Part shown: positions 45,227-54,338 of the stretch, piece after piece
How positions within the stretch are numbered: position 1 is the first letter of the stretch
Layout of the letters: the number at the start of each line of letters is the position of its first letter
From: Hyphomicrobiales bacterium
GTDB taxonomy: Bacteria; Pseudomonadota; Alphaproteobacteria; Rhizobiales; Rhizobiaceae
Reading direction: 5' to 3'
Assembly: GCA_900472785.1 (NCBI GenBank)
Contig: UCJH01000018.1
Location: 41,805-105,804, forward strand
DNA length: 64,000 bases
The notes under the pieces: model-generated
Told to the model about the DNA's origin: nothing
Database searches by the model: none
What the model saw: only the letters and a program-made list of their open reading frames with translations
Program-made: the position numbers and the translations under genes

Positions 45227-45271
45227 GGCATTTCTGATAGCATATACGCCATCAGAAATCCATATTGCCAT

Positions 45272-45625
45272 TTACGTCGTGATGAAGGCTGCTTGGTAAA
45301 GCTCCGGCTTGAAGCCGGCGAGCAGCTTGCCGTTGATATCCAGCATCGGCCGCTTGATCATCGATGGCTGGGCCAGCATCAGCGCCACCGCCTTGTCGGC
45401 ATCGAGATTTGTCTTCTGCGCATCCGGCAGCGCACGGAAGGTCGTGCCCGAACGATTGAGGACGGCTTCCCAGCCCAGCGCCGCCACCCACCGCTCCAGA
45501 TTGGAGCGCGCGACGCCGGAGGCCTTGTAGTCGTGGAAACCGTAGGCGACGCCATGGCTGTCAAGCCAGAGCCGCGCCTTCTTCATCGTGTCGCAGTTCT
45601 TGATGCCGTAGATCGTCACGCCCAT
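45272..45625 (-). CDS. ArsC/Spx-family reductase-like protein
   Basis: 117 residues of the arsenate-reductase fold: VTIYGIKNCDTMKKARLWLDSHGVAYGFHDYKASG with a single active Cys in NCDTMKKA; IKRPMLDINGKLLAGFKPELY matches the YffB/Spx-like C-terminal signature rather than a true ArsC. No ars genes adjoin, and a general thiol or regulatory role is as likely as arsenate reduction. ATG 45625 is chosen over an upstream one at 45682. Confidence 0.87.
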   Translation of the reverse strand: MGVTIYGIKNCDTMKKARLWLDSHGVAYGFHDYKASGVARSNLERWVAALGWEAVLNRSGTTFRALPDAQKTNLDADKAVALMLAQPSMIKRPMLDINGKLLAGFKPELYQAAFITT

Positions 45626-45715
45626 GAATGCCTCGTCCGCCGTCCCGCAGGATATGTCGGGCATCCATAGCGCCGGCAGCATCGCGAGAAAAGAGGCATG
45701 TTGGCGTCGGGTGCC

Positions 45716-46390
45716 TCAGGTCAGCCCGACATAGCGGCCCGGCCGGTGATTGATCGCCAGGATCATATTGACGACGACGGCGCTCAGCACCGAAAGAACG
45801 AGGTTCTTCGGCGAGACGACGAAGAAGGCGGACGCGAGGATCGACAGATCGACGGCAAGCTGGAAATAGCCCGCCCGGATGCCCCATTTCTCCTGCAGAT
45901 AGATCGCAAGAATATTGATGCCGCCCAACCCTGTGCGGTGTCGGAAGAGAACGAGTAGCCCGCATCCGGCCAGGCAGCCTCCGATGATCGCCGCGAAGAC
46001 CGGGTCGAGATAGGTGAAACTCGCCCAGCCCGTCATCAGCCGCGAAAACAAGGACACGAGGCTGACGGCGACGAAGGTGCGCAGGGCGAAAAGCCAGCCC
46101 AGCCGCTTCACGGCCAACACGTAGAACGGCAGATTGACCAGGGAAAAGATGATCCAGAAATGCACGCCGGTGATGTACTGCAACAGAAGCGCCAGCCCCG
46201 CCGTGCTGCCTGCCAGCAGTACGGCCTTGGTGTAGATCACCATGCCGAACGAAACGAACAGCGTGCCGAGCAGGATGGCCAGCGCATCCTCATAGAGCCG
46301 ATGACGCTCGACGGTGCCTGTCGAGGCGGTCTCCGGCGCGGCTGGAACAGCCGGTTCCCGCAGGGCTTGCGGCTGCATGGCGGGCCTCAC
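45716..46390 (-). CDS. YitT-family membrane protein
   Basis: 224 residues with about five or six transmembrane helices (LAILLGTLFVSFGMVIYTKAVLLAGSTAGLALLLQY onward; GLGGINILAIYLQEKWGIRAG matches the YitT signature). It lacks the usual C-terminal DUF2179 domain. It may export or import a small solute; unknown. Its ATG overlaps the stop of the aminotransferase gene by four bases, so the two are co-transcribed, possibly as an amino-acid-related permease. Confidence 0.85.
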   Translation of the reverse strand: MRPAMQPQALREPAVPAAPETASTGTVERHRLYEDALAILLGTLFVSFGMVIYTKAVLLAGSTAGLALLLQYITGVHFWIIFSLVNLPFYVLAVKRLGWLFALRTFVAVSLVSLFSRLMTGWASFTYLDPVFAAIIGGCLAGCGLLVLFRHRTGLGGINILAIYLQEKWGIRAGYFQLAVDLSILASAFFVVSPKNLVLSVLSAVVVNMILAINHRPGRYVGLT

Positions 46391-47553
46391 AGCGCGATAA
46401 ACCGGGAAACGACGGCATCGACGTCGCTGGTCTTCAGACCGGCGATATTGATGCGCCCTGAGGTCGGCATGTAGATGCCATGATCTGCGCGCAGGCGCAG
46501 GACCTGTTCCTCGCTGAGCGGCAGCAGAGAGAACATGCCTTCCTGGCCTGCCATCGCGGCGAGGGCCGGCCAGCGGCTCTTAAGACCTGCGGCGAGCGCC
46601 TGCCGGATAGCCCGAATCCGCGCGCGCATGCCGTCCAGCTCCCGCATCCAGTCTGCTTTGAGCGTATCGTCTTCAAGAATGCCCCGAACGACCGCCGCGC
46701 CATGATCCGGTGGCATGGAATAGCTGATACGGGCAAGCGAGGCGAGATTGGAGCGCACCGTATCGGCCAGCGCCTGCGTCCGGGCGACGGCGTAGATCGC
46801 GCCGGTCCGCTCCCGGTAAAGCCCGAAGGATTTCGAGGAGGAGACCGCAACCAGCGCCTCCGGCACGGCAGCCAGCAGGGAGCGCAAGCCGGCGACATCC
46901 TCTTCCAGCCCGCGCCCGAAGCCCTGATAGGCGAGATCGATCAGCGGCAGCAGCCCGCGCCGTTCGACGATTTCGGCAATTTCGCGCCACTGTTCCAGCG
47001 TCAGGACACCGCCCGACGGATTGTGGCAGCTGGCATGCAGGAGAACGGCATCGCCGGCGCCTGCCCCCTCCAGCGCCTCGATCATCCGGTTGAACAGCAC
47101 CGCCTGCGAGGGAATATCGAAGAACGGATAAGGGACGATTTCAAGGCCTGCAGCCTTGAAGATGCTCGCATGGTTGGGCCAGCTCGGCAGGCCGAGCAGG
47201 ATGCGCCGGACGCCCATGCCATGAAGCAGATCGGCGGCCAGCCGCAAGGCCCCGGATCCGCCCGGCGTCTGCACCCCGGCAACGGCACGGCCGGTTTCCG
47301 TACCGGCGACCAGCGACCACAGCCGATCGAGGTAGGCGGCATCGCCCTCCGGCCCGATATAGGACTTGGTTTCCTGCGTCTCCAGGAGCGCTTTCTCCGC
47401 AGCCTTCACGGCGCGAAAGATCGGCGTCGCCCCGGTTTCGTCGCGATAGACGCCGACGCCGAGATCGATCTTGCCCGGCCGCTCGTCCTTGCGGAACAGC
47501 CCGATCAGGGCGAGCAGCGGATCATCGGGCTGGCGGGCGAGCATATCGAACAT
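46387..47553 (-). CDS. Aspartate/aromatic-amino-acid aminotransferase (class I PLP)
   Basis: 388 residues, fold type I aminotransferase of the AspC/TyrB group: KIDLGVGVYRDETGATPIF near the N-terminus; HASCHNPSGGVLT is the Asn-Pro-Thr-Gly equivalent; PLP-binding Lys241 in SSSKSFGLYRERTG; ARG-type GRINIAGL near the end. It transfers amino groups between glutamate and aromatic or acidic amino acids. Divergent from an Lrp-type regulator, its probable controller. Confidence 0.9.
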   Translation of the reverse strand: MFDMLARQPDDPLLALIGLFRKDERPGKIDLGVGVYRDETGATPIFRAVKAAEKALLETQETKSYIGPEGDAAYLDRLWSLVAGTETGRAVAGVQTPGGSGALRLAADLLHGMGVRRILLGLPSWPNHASIFKAAGLEIVPYPFFDIPSQAVLFNRMIEALEGAGAGDAVLLHASCHNPSGGVLTLEQWREIAEIVERRGLLPLIDLAYQGFGRGLEEDVAGLRSLLAAVPEALVAVSSSKSFGLYRERTGAIYAVARTQALADTVRSNLASLARISYSMPPDHGAAVVRGILEDDTLKADWMRELDGMRARIRAIRQALAAGLKSRWPALAAMAGQEGMFSLLPLSEEQVLRLRADHGIYMPTSGRINIAGLKTSDVDAVVSRFIAL

Positions 47554-47709
47554 GGATGGATTCCTGGCGAATGGATAGGCGGAGCATGGGAGATTGGCAT
47601 CGATGGTCGAACAGCGCTATCCCCGACGCCGCCCTAGCCATCTATAGGAGATCGCAAGCGCAAAATCGCGACAGCATTTGCTTGTGATCGAGCCCATATC
47701 TTTACGAAT

Positions 47710-47737
47710 TTGCTGATTTCCGCAGAAAGTATATATA
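47710..47737 (+). promoter_or_regulatory. Candidate promoter of the Lrp-type regulator
   Basis: TTGCTG (47710-47715), 16 bases, and TATATA (47732-47737) inside an AT-rich stretch. Transcription would begin near 47744, which makes an in-frame start at 47710 impossible and supports GTG 47773. Confidence 0.45.
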
Positions 47738-47772
47738 TTTTTGTGCAGTTGACGTTCGAACCCGAGAAGCCC

Positions 47773-48246
47773 GTGGACACCCTGAAAAACACCGAGCTGG
47801 ACGCAATCGACCGGCGGATCATTCGCCTTCTGATCGAGGACGCGTCGCGCAGCAACAACGAGCTTGCCGAGAAGGTCGGGCTGTCGCCGGCGCCCTTGTC
47901 TAGACGGCTGTCGCGGCTTTATGCGAGCGGCATCATCCGCCAGACCGTCATCGTCGATCCGAAGGCGGCGGGGCTTGGGTTGCAGGCCTTTCTGGAGGTG
48001 ACGCTGGAGCGCACGGTGACCAAGGTCGCGCAGCGTTTCATCGATCAGGTCAGCCGCATGCCGGAGGTGCTCGAATGCCACACGGTGGCCGGCGATTTCG
48101 ATTTTCTCCTGAAAATCGCCGTCCGCGATGTCGGCGATTACAAGCGGCTGCTCTGGGTCGAATTCGACAAGATCGCCGAGATCAAGACCCTGCGATCGAC
48201 GATCCTGATCGACAGTCCGAAGTTCGAGGCCGGTACGCTGCCATAG
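47773..48246 (+). CDS. Lrp/AsnC-family transcriptional regulator
   Basis: 157 residues: AsnC-type helix-turn-helix (LDAIDRRIIRLLIEDASRSNNELAEKVGLSPAPLSRRLSRL) and a RAM ligand-binding domain (FLEVTLERTVTKVAQRFIDQVSRMPEVLECHTVAGDFDFLLKIAV). Start taken as GTG 47773 with GAGAAG upstream; the frame is open to 47710. Divergent from the aminotransferase-yitT pair, so probably regulates amino-acid use or export in response to an amino acid. Confidence 0.88.
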   Translation: MDTLKNTELDAIDRRIIRLLIEDASRSNNELAEKVGLSPAPLSRRLSRLYASGIIRQTVIVDPKAAGLGLQAFLEVTLERTVTKVAQRFIDQVSRMPEVLECHTVAGDFDFLLKIAVRDVGDYKRLLWVEFDKIAEIKTLRSTILIDSPKFEAGTLP

Positions 48247-48268
48247 TCCGGGCGACGAAACCGGGTGA

Positions 48269-49330
48269 TCAATCCTCGAGCGTTCCCGGCTTGCGGTTCG
48301 CCCTTGTCTTTTCGCTGCAAAGAATCTTCATCAAATCGGCGCGGCGGCGGGCAAACCGGGTCGAAACCCTGGTGACGATCAATCCCGCCTGCGGCGCCCG
48401 GACCTCGATCGATCCGTTTTCCCGGCCGGGATGAGTGATGATGGTCGCGAGAACATCGCCCTCCTGCACCCGGTCGCCAAGGCTCTTGTGAAACAGCACG
48501 GCCCCCGGCTGCGGCGCGCGGATCATCTCGATATTGTCGAGCGGCAGCGCGTCACCCTTGAAATCCCCGAGGGGTTTTGCGTCTCCGGACACGATGCCGC
48601 GTCCTGCGAGGAAATTCCACAGGCCCTGCGCATCGGCCTTGGCCATTTCCGGATAGACGTCGCGCGTGCCGCGCAGTTCGAGCGTTACCGCGAGCCGTCC
48701 CGGCAGATGTGTCCTGCGCTCGCCCTCCAGCGCGTGCTTCAAGGCATGGCCGACCGCCTCCTCAAAGGCTGAGCTTTCGCCGTCCGAGAGAAACACCGCC
48801 GCCATGTCCAGCGCGGCAGCAAGATCGGACGCCTCGGGCCAGAAGGCATCGTCGATATAGGCATATTGCAGAGACTCGTCGTCGCAATGCAGGTCGAGCA
48901 CCAGATCGGCACCGAGCGCCATGTACAGCAGCTGCCGCTTCAACTGCTCGACCGCCGGATAGCGTTCGAGATCGTCCGTCAATGTCTCGCGGTCACGCAC
49001 CGAAATCAGGGGAAAATCACGATTGAAATTGGTGCGCGTGCCGAGATCGAAGCGGCCCTGCATATCGCCGAAATGCGCTTGCGCCGCACCGATCGGATTG
49101 GCATGCGGAACGATGGTGATATCACCGCGGATCGCCCCTTCGGCCTCGGCCCTGCGCAGGTGCTCGCAGAGGAAGTGCAGCACCGCGGTGCCCGGCAATT
49201 CGCCGGCATGCAACGCCGCCTGCATGTAGACCTTCGGCGCTTTCGGATCGCTGCCCTTAAATCGGATAACCGGCAGCCGCCATTCGGTGCCGGGCGTATC
49301 GCCGGGAAGAATGATGTCCGAAATGTCCAT
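48269..49330 (-). CDS. Succinylglutamate desuccinylase/aspartoacylase-family zinc deacylase
   Basis: 353 residues of the M14 AstE/AspA family: QAALHAGELPG supplies zinc ligands His41 and Glu44, and LDLHCDDE the third, His148; the C-terminal half ends in a biotinyl/lipoyl-like beta domain (PQPGAVLFHKSLGDRVQEGDVLATI). The activity is hydrolysis of an N-acylated amino acid or related amide. It converges with the Lrp gene, 22 bases apart, so shares a terminator region but not an operon. Confidence 0.85.
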   Translation of the reverse strand: MDISDIILPGDTPGTEWRLPVIRFKGSDPKAPKVYMQAALHAGELPGTAVLHFLCEHLRRAEAEGAIRGDITIVPHANPIGAAQAHFGDMQGRFDLGTRTNFNRDFPLISVRDRETLTDDLERYPAVEQLKRQLLYMALGADLVLDLHCDDESLQYAYIDDAFWPEASDLAAALDMAAVFLSDGESSAFEEAVGHALKHALEGERRTHLPGRLAVTLELRGTRDVYPEMAKADAQGLWNFLAGRGIVSGDAKPLGDFKGDALPLDNIEMIRAPQPGAVLFHKSLGDRVQEGDVLATIITHPGRENGSIEVRAPQAGLIVTRVSTRFARRRADLMKILCSEKTRANRKPGTLED

Positions 49331-49475
49331 GGGATCCGCCTCTGCTTCGTGTTCCGGCGCTTATGCGGTTTCGGCCCAAGGGATGCAAGATGTCAAAAAT
49401 CCCGACGGGACGCGGGGCCGGCGCGCGGAGAGACCGCGCGCCGTTCCAATCGAGATCGCGGCAGGTATCGCCAGC

Positions 49476-50390
49476 CTATTTCAAATCGAGGAAGCTGCGG
49501 ATCGCCTTGACGGTCGCTTCGGGCTGCTCCTCCATCAGCCAGTGCCCCGAGCCCGGGATCACCGCTTCCGTGACATTGTCGGCTGCAGCACGCGCAACCA
49601 CGGCCATGGTCGGACCGAAGGACTTTTCGCCGCCGATTGCCAGAACCGGCATGCTCAGCTTGCCCTTCGCCAGGAAAACCTGATTGTCGACGGCATCCTG
49701 ATCAAAGGCGGCGAACTGCGCAAAGCCTGCCCGCATCGCGCCTGGCTGGGCGTAGAGCGCGGCATAATGGGTCCGCGATGCTTCGTCCCATTTTGCCGGA
49801 TCGGCCGAGAACTCGTTCCAGAAGCGATCGAGATAGATACGTTCGCGGCCGGCAACCAGACGCTCCATATCCCGGCCGCCAAAGCGGAAATGCCAAAGCA
49901 AGGGATGTTTCAGGATCTGCTCCCACGGGCCGATGCCCGGAATGGGCGCATCCATCAGCACAAACTTCGTCACGTCCTGCGGATATTGAGCGACGAAGGC
50001 GTAACCCACCATGTTGCCGATATCGTGCGCCACCATATCGGTCTTCGTTATCTCCAGGGCCTTGAGCACGCCGGCGATATCCTGGCCTTGCGTCTTCTTG
50101 TCGTAGCCTGTTTCCGGCTTGGCCGAGAGGCCCATGCCGCGCAGGTCCGGTATGATGACGGTATGATCGCGGGCCAGATCGATCGCCAGAGGCACCCACA
50201 TGTCGCCGGTCTCTCCGTAGCCATGCAGAAGCGTCACCGCCGGCCCCTTGCCTCCGACGCGGACATTCAGTGTCGTGCCGTTGGTTGCGATTGATTTTAC
50301 TGCAAATTCATCGGGGTATTGCGCAACATCGGCCGCTGCCGCCGGAATGGCGAAAGCGAGAAAGGCACTTGCAATCAGGGAGCGGAACAT
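49476..50390 (-). CDS. Exported Asp-nucleophile alpha/beta hydrolase (epoxide hydrolase/dehalogenase type)
   Basis: 304 residues. MFRSLIASAFLAFAIPAAAAD is a signal peptide, so the mature enzyme is periplasmic. The fold shows VTLLHGYGETGDMW oxyanion region, nucleophile Asp123 in VAHDIGNMVGY (Asp where lipases have Ser), and late His in IPGSGHWLMEEQP. An Asp nucleophile is used by epoxide hydrolases and haloalkane/haloacetate dehalogenases. Which one applies cannot be decided from the sequence alone. The start at 50390 places the signal peptide properly; a longer frame to 50441 would hide it. Confidence 0.88.
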   Translation of the reverse strand: MFRSLIASAFLAFAIPAAAADVAQYPDEFAVKSIATNGTTLNVRVGGKGPAVTLLHGYGETGDMWVPLAIDLARDHTVIIPDLRGMGLSAKPETGYDKKTQGQDIAGVLKALEITKTDMVAHDIGNMVGYAFVAQYPQDVTKFVLMDAPIPGIGPWEQILKHPLLWHFRFGGRDMERLVAGRERIYLDRFWNEFSADPAKWDEASRTHYAALYAQPGAMRAGFAQFAAFDQDAVDNQVFLAKGKLSMPVLAIGGEKSFGPTMAVVARAAADNVTEAVIPGSGHWLMEEQPEATVKAIRSFLDLK

Positions 50391-50556
50391 GGTGGTTGAC
50401 CTTGCTGGCGACAGACCGGAAGGCCTGTCTGATGCAGGCAAGCTCGCATTTCCATGATGTTCGGGCTAGCCGTCCAACTCCGAATCTGCCGTTCGGAAAA
50501 AACGAACAATAACCTGTTGTGTGGGTGAAGCCGGACAAGACGGTTCTCCCGTCCCT

Positions 50557-51195
50557 CTACCCCAGCAAGGGCCAGCGGCCGAGATACTCATACTCGCTTC
50601 GACCGACGAGGCTGTGGATCAGGACGAACTCGCGGACCGTCCAGCGCACGGGTTCGGCCAGTTCACGCTCCGGGACCATCGCGCCGTCGTAGAGCAGCGT
50701 CATATGCGGCTTGAAACGCGGATTGTAGGAAAAGATCAGGCCGGCGCTCCACATTTCCTTGGCCAGCTGGACATGCAGGTCCATCATCTCTTCGCTGCGC
50801 ACCGCGCTGGTGAGAACCAGCGGGCGTGCATAACCCGTGGCAAAGCTCATGATCCGGTCGAAGCTCACCTCGAAGGGCATGGCCCGGACCGCCGACATCG
50901 CCTCGCTGACCGTGAACACCACGTCCTCAGGCAGATGGGTATAGGCGCCGACCGCATTCAGGGAGACATGCATCAGCTGATGCGGACGAAGGTGTCGCGA
51001 AAGTTCATATTCGACCGCCGCATGCCTGCCGATTTCAACCGCCTGAACGGCGGTATCCCGCTCCGGCACAACGGCAAGAAACAGATTGCTTTTGACGGTT
51101 TCGTCGAACTTCCTGGAGCGCAAACCGGCGGCGTCGCCAAAGGCAAACGACTGCTGGTGAGAGCGCACGACTTCATTCCCGGCTTTTCCAAGCAT
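50557..51195 (-). CDS. 2'-5' RNA ligase/2H phosphoesterase-family protein
   Basis: About 212 residues. Two HxS/T motifs typical of the 2H superfamily: LMHVSLNAVG and KPHMTLLYDG, near the middle and C-terminal third. Family members include ThpR/LigT, which open cyclic phosphates or join 2'-5' RNA ends. The start is ATG 51195 (GAGG nine bases before) or 51207. The gene is divergent from the alkyltransferase pair. Confidence 0.84.
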   Translation of the reverse strand: MLGKAGNEVVRSHQQSFAFGDAAGLRSRKFDETVKSNLFLAVVPERDTAVQAVEIGRHAAVEYELSRHLRPHQLMHVSLNAVGAYTHLPEDVVFTVSEAMSAVRAMPFEVSFDRIMSFATGYARPLVLTSAVRSEEMMDLHVQLAKEMWSAGLIFSYNPRFKPHMTLLYDGAMVPERELAEPVRWTVREFVLIHSLVGRSEYEYLGRWPLLG

Positions 51196-51375
51196 GGCAG
51201 ACCTCATCTCTTTCTGGATGCCGCCAGTATAGCCGAGTCGTCTTTTCGATCAAGAACAAAAAGAGAACATTGTGAATTTATTCCCACGAATGGTCTTCTT
51301 TTTATCGCTGTTTCGACAGGCCGAGATCTGCAGGAAACGGGTGGCAACAAGGGGCGATTTAGGAGAAGATCGGAC

Positions 51376-51873
51376 ATGCTTCAGGTCTACAAAATGATCA
51401 AGACGCCGGTTGGCGCGCTGAAACTGGTCGCAAGCGATGAAGGCTTGATGGCCATCCTCTGGCCGAACGACGATCCGAAGCGGGTGCGCCTTGGAAGGCT
51501 GGCAGAGGCTCCACAACATCCGGTCCTGCTGGAAGCGGCGCGGCAATTGCGGGATTACTTCTCCGGCGCTCTGACCATGTTCGCCCTTCCGCTGGATATG
51601 GCCGGCACGGAGTTCCAGAGGCAGGTCTGGCAAGCCCTGTTGACGATCCCGTTCGGCGAGACCCGCAGCTATGCCGAGATTGCCCGCCAGATCGGCAGGC
51701 CGACCGCATTTCGCGCCGTCGGCGCCGCCAATGGGCGCAACCCGATCTCCATCGTCGTCCCCTGCCACCGGGCGATCGGAACGGATGGGCGGCTGCACGG
51801 CTTCGCCGGCGGACTCGACGCCAAATACGATCTTCTGGCGCTGGAAAAGCGCCGCCGGTTGAACGTCGCCTGA
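51376..51873 (+). CDS. Methylated-DNA--[protein]-cysteine S-methyltransferase (first of tandem pair)
   Basis: Suicide repair protein that takes the alkyl group from O6-alkylguanine onto Cys. 165 residues; acceptor Cys130 in ISIVVPCHRAIG; the helix-turn-helix recognising DNA is TIPFGETRSYAEIARQIGRPTAFRAVGAANGRNP with the arginine finger. AGGAG precedes ATG 51376. A paralogue follows 23 bases downstream; this one has the more canonical Ogt/AdaC form. Confidence 0.92.
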   Translation: MLQVYKMIKTPVGALKLVASDEGLMAILWPNDDPKRVRLGRLAEAPQHPVLLEAARQLRDYFSGALTMFALPLDMAGTEFQRQVWQALLTIPFGETRSYAEIARQIGRPTAFRAVGAANGRNPISIVVPCHRAIGTDGRLHGFAGGLDAKYDLLALEKRRRLNVA

Positions 51874-51896
51874 TTAGGAAGGAAAGGATCAGCACC

Positions 51897-52460
51897 ATGG
51901 CTGAGCGCGCGCATCGATACCACGTCTTTGAAACAGCCCATGGTTTCTGCGCCATTGCCTGGAACCATATCGGCGTGACCCGTTTCCAACTGCCGTCGCG
52001 GACCGCCGACGCGACGGATCGCAATCTTCTGCGCCGTCTTCCGGAGGCCGAAGCGGCACTGCCGCCACCCCCGATTATCGACATCATCAACGCTGTGCAG
52101 CGCTATTTCCGCGGAGAGAAAATCGACTTCTCCGAGCTATCGCTCGACCTTGCGGATCAGGACGAATTTTTCGGGAAAATCTACGCCGCCCTGCGCCGTG
52201 TCGGCTGGGGCGAGACAACCACCTATGGCACGCTCGCAAAGGCCGTCGGCGCCGGGCCGGAGGCCGCCCGCGACGTTGGCCAGGCCATGGCCAGGAACCC
52301 GGTCCCCCTGATCATTCCGTGCCACCGCGTACTCGCCGCCGGCGGCAAGGTCGGCGGTTTTTCCGCGCCGGGCGGAGCCACCGCAAAGGTGCATATGCTG
52401 GAACTGGAAGGTGTGCGGCTTGGCCCGCCGGAACCGGTTCAGCAGTCACTTGGCTTCTAG
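51897..52460 (+). CDS. Second methylated-DNA cysteine methyltransferase paralogue
   Basis: 187 residues, same fold: RRVGWGETTTYGTLAKAVGAGPEAARDVGQAMARNPVPLIIPCHRVLAAGGKVGG, with acceptor Cys142. The N-terminal domain differs markedly from the first copy (AHRYHVFETAHGFCAIAWNHIGVTRFQLP). Two adjacent, diverged alkyltransferases suggest either different alkyl preference or a DNA-repair pair. A C-terminal tail of about 20 residues, rich in Pro and Gln, is extra. Confidence 0.9.
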   Translation: MAERAHRYHVFETAHGFCAIAWNHIGVTRFQLPSRTADATDRNLLRRLPEAEAALPPPPIIDIINAVQRYFRGEKIDFSELSLDLADQDEFFGKIYAALRRVGWGETTTYGTLAKAVGAGPEAARDVGQAMARNPVPLIIPCHRVLAAGGKVGGFSAPGGATAKVHMLELEGVRLGPPEPVQQSLGF

Positions 52461-52679
52461 GCGACTCGCTCAGGAGCTTCCGATCGCCCAAAAGACGGTC
52501 ATCCCCGTCCACATCCTACAGAGCCGGCTTCCCTTAAAATTCCGCCTCGTACAACGCCTGAGTGTATCCCTAAAAATGCTATTGCATTTTAACAGGCCGG
52601 TAACACGCTCTTCGTATACCAAAATTGCGACCCCTTACGCTCTACAGCGATACGTTGCACAGGAAACAGGAGTGACCTC
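52461..52679 (+). promoter_or_regulatory. Upstream region of the PAS kinase with a CtrA-like box
   Basis: No gene is seen. TTAA-N7-GTAAC at 52589-52604 differs by one base from the alphaproteobacterial CtrA consensus TTAA-N7-TTAAC, near the middle of the region. ACAGGAG close to the kinase GTG is the ribosome binding site. Confidence 0.25.
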
Positions 52680-53927
52680 GTGTCGGACGGCAGCAGCAGG
52701 AAGACGAGATTGGTCCGGCGGGACGATGCGAACGCCATTTTGCAGGCGACGATCGACAATTTTCCGGGCGGAATATGTGTTCTGGATGCCGATCTGGTCA
52801 TGCAGGTCACGAATCGCCGGTTCTACGAACTGCTTGACCTGTCAGAAACGATGTTTCCCGCAGGATCGAACCTTGAGGACGTCTTTCGCTACAATGCCCG
52901 AAGGGGCGAATATGGAGCGGGAGACCCCGAAGAAAAGGCACGGGAGCGCATCAGCCATGTCCGCCGCTTCGAGGAGCATTGCTTCGACCGGGAGGTCGGC
53001 ACCGGGCTTGTTCTGGAAATGCGCTCGGCACCGAAGCCCGGCGGCGGCAGCATCCTGACCTATCTCGACGTGACGATGAAGAGACGGGCGGAACAGGACA
53101 TGCTCCGGCACAAGGAGACGCTTGAGACGCTGGTTTCCGTCCGGACCGCGGAGATCGAACGGCAGGCGGAAGAGCTGCAGCGGCTTCTCGATCAGGAGCG
53201 GCATATCAACGAGCTGCAGCGACAGTTCGTGACGATGACCTCCCATGAATTCAGGACGCCGCTCGCGATCATCGACGGCGCGGCGCAACGGCTGCAGCGG
53301 CGAAAGGATAACATCACAAGCGATTTCGCCGAGGAAAAGGCCGGCGTCATCCGCAGCGCGGTCTCGCGCATGGTCGACCTTATGGAAAGCTTCCTGTCGG
53401 CGGGCCGGATCGAGCACGGCCGGATGACCTATGAATTCAGGCCATGCTCCCTGCGGGAGATCGTCGAGCGGTGCGTGCTGCGGCAGAAATCGATCGGCAA
53501 CTTTCATCGCTTCGATGTGGAACTGACCAGCCTTCCGCCCGTTGTGGTTGTCGATACGGCCGCAATCGAGCAGGTGTTTACGAACCTCATTTCGAACGCG
53601 GTCAAATATGCGCCGTCATCGCCGGATATCTTTATTCGTGGCTATGTGGACAATGGTCACGCCTGCGTTGCCATTCGCGACACCGGCGTCGGCATCGATG
53701 CCGAGGACCTGCCGAAGATGTTCCAGCGCTATTTCAGGGCCAGAAGCTCGACGGGAATCGCCGGAACGGGAATTGGCCTGAACCTGGTCAAGCAGATCGT
53801 CGAAGGGCATTCAGGCCATATCAAGCTTGAAAGCCGGAAAAATGAGGGGAGCACATTCACGGTCGTGCTTCCCGTCAGCAACACAGTGCCCAACGTCGCC
53901 GGATGCGACCAGGCGAAAGCAGGTTAG
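52680..53927 (+). CDS. Soluble PAS-domain histidine kinase
   Basis: 415 residues: PAS_7-type sensor near 20-130 (FPGGICVLDADLVMQVTNRRFYELLDL), coiled coil near 133-180, HisKA with Met-Thr-Ser-His-Glu-Phe (His189), and HATPase_c (NLISNAVKYAP, DTGVGIDAEDLPKMFQRYFRA, GTGIGLNLVKQIV). No transmembrane segment, so it senses a cytoplasmic cue through PAS. GTG at 52680 follows AGGAG. It is encoded immediately before a single-domain receiver, its probable partner. Confidence 0.9.
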   Translation: MSDGSSRKTRLVRRDDANAILQATIDNFPGGICVLDADLVMQVTNRRFYELLDLSETMFPAGSNLEDVFRYNARRGEYGAGDPEEKARERISHVRRFEEHCFDREVGTGLVLEMRSAPKPGGGSILTYLDVTMKRRAEQDMLRHKETLETLVSVRTAEIERQAEELQRLLDQERHINELQRQFVTMTSHEFRTPLAIIDGAAQRLQRRKDNITSDFAEEKAGVIRSAVSRMVDLMESFLSAGRIEHGRMTYEFRPCSLREIVERCVLRQKSIGNFHRFDVELTSLPPVVVVDTAAIEQVFTNLISNAVKYAPSSPDIFIRGYVDNGHACVAIRDTGVGIDAEDLPKMFQRYFRARSSTGIAGTGIGLNLVKQIVEGHSGHIKLESRKNEGSTFTVVLPVSNTVPNVAGCDQAKAG

Positions 53928-53929
53928 TC

Positions 53930-54331
53930 ATGATCACCATTCTTTGTGTCGAAGACGAAGACGATATCCGCAATCTTCTGGTCGAGGAAATCAGGGATGC
54001 CGGCTTCAACACGCTGGAAGCGACCAACGGCCGGCAGGCGCTGGATGTCATCATCCACAAATGGCCCGATATCGTCGTCTGCGACATCACCATGCCGGAA
54101 CTCGATGGCCATCAGCTGTTTGCGGAGATCCAGATCAATCACGAACAGCTCGCAAACATACCCTTCATCTTCCTCACGGCGCTCACCGACAAGGACAACA
54201 TGGTCACGGCCCTGAAAGCGGGCGCCGCCGACTATCTGACGAAGCCTGTCGATTTCGACTTGCTGATGGCAAAAATCCAGGGCTGCGTCGCCCGCCTGGA
54301 AAGCGACAAGCGAATGGGCCGCGCCTTCTGA
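53930..54331 (+). CDS. Single-domain response regulator
   Basis: 133 residues, a bare CheY-like receiver with no output domain. ILCVEDEDDIRNLL holds the acidic pocket, phosphoacceptor Asp52 in VVCDITMPELDG, and Lys in YLTKPVDF. Starts two bases after the kinase stop codon, so the two are translated together. It probably works by binding another protein or as a phosphate shuttle; the partner is unknown. Confidence 0.92.
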   Translation: MITILCVEDEDDIRNLLVEEIRDAGFNTLEATNGRQALDVIIHKWPDIVVCDITMPELDGHQLFAEIQINHEQLANIPFIFLTALTDKDNMVTALKAGAADYLTKPVDFDLLMAKIQGCVARLESDKRMGRAF

Positions 54332-54338
54332 CGGCGGG

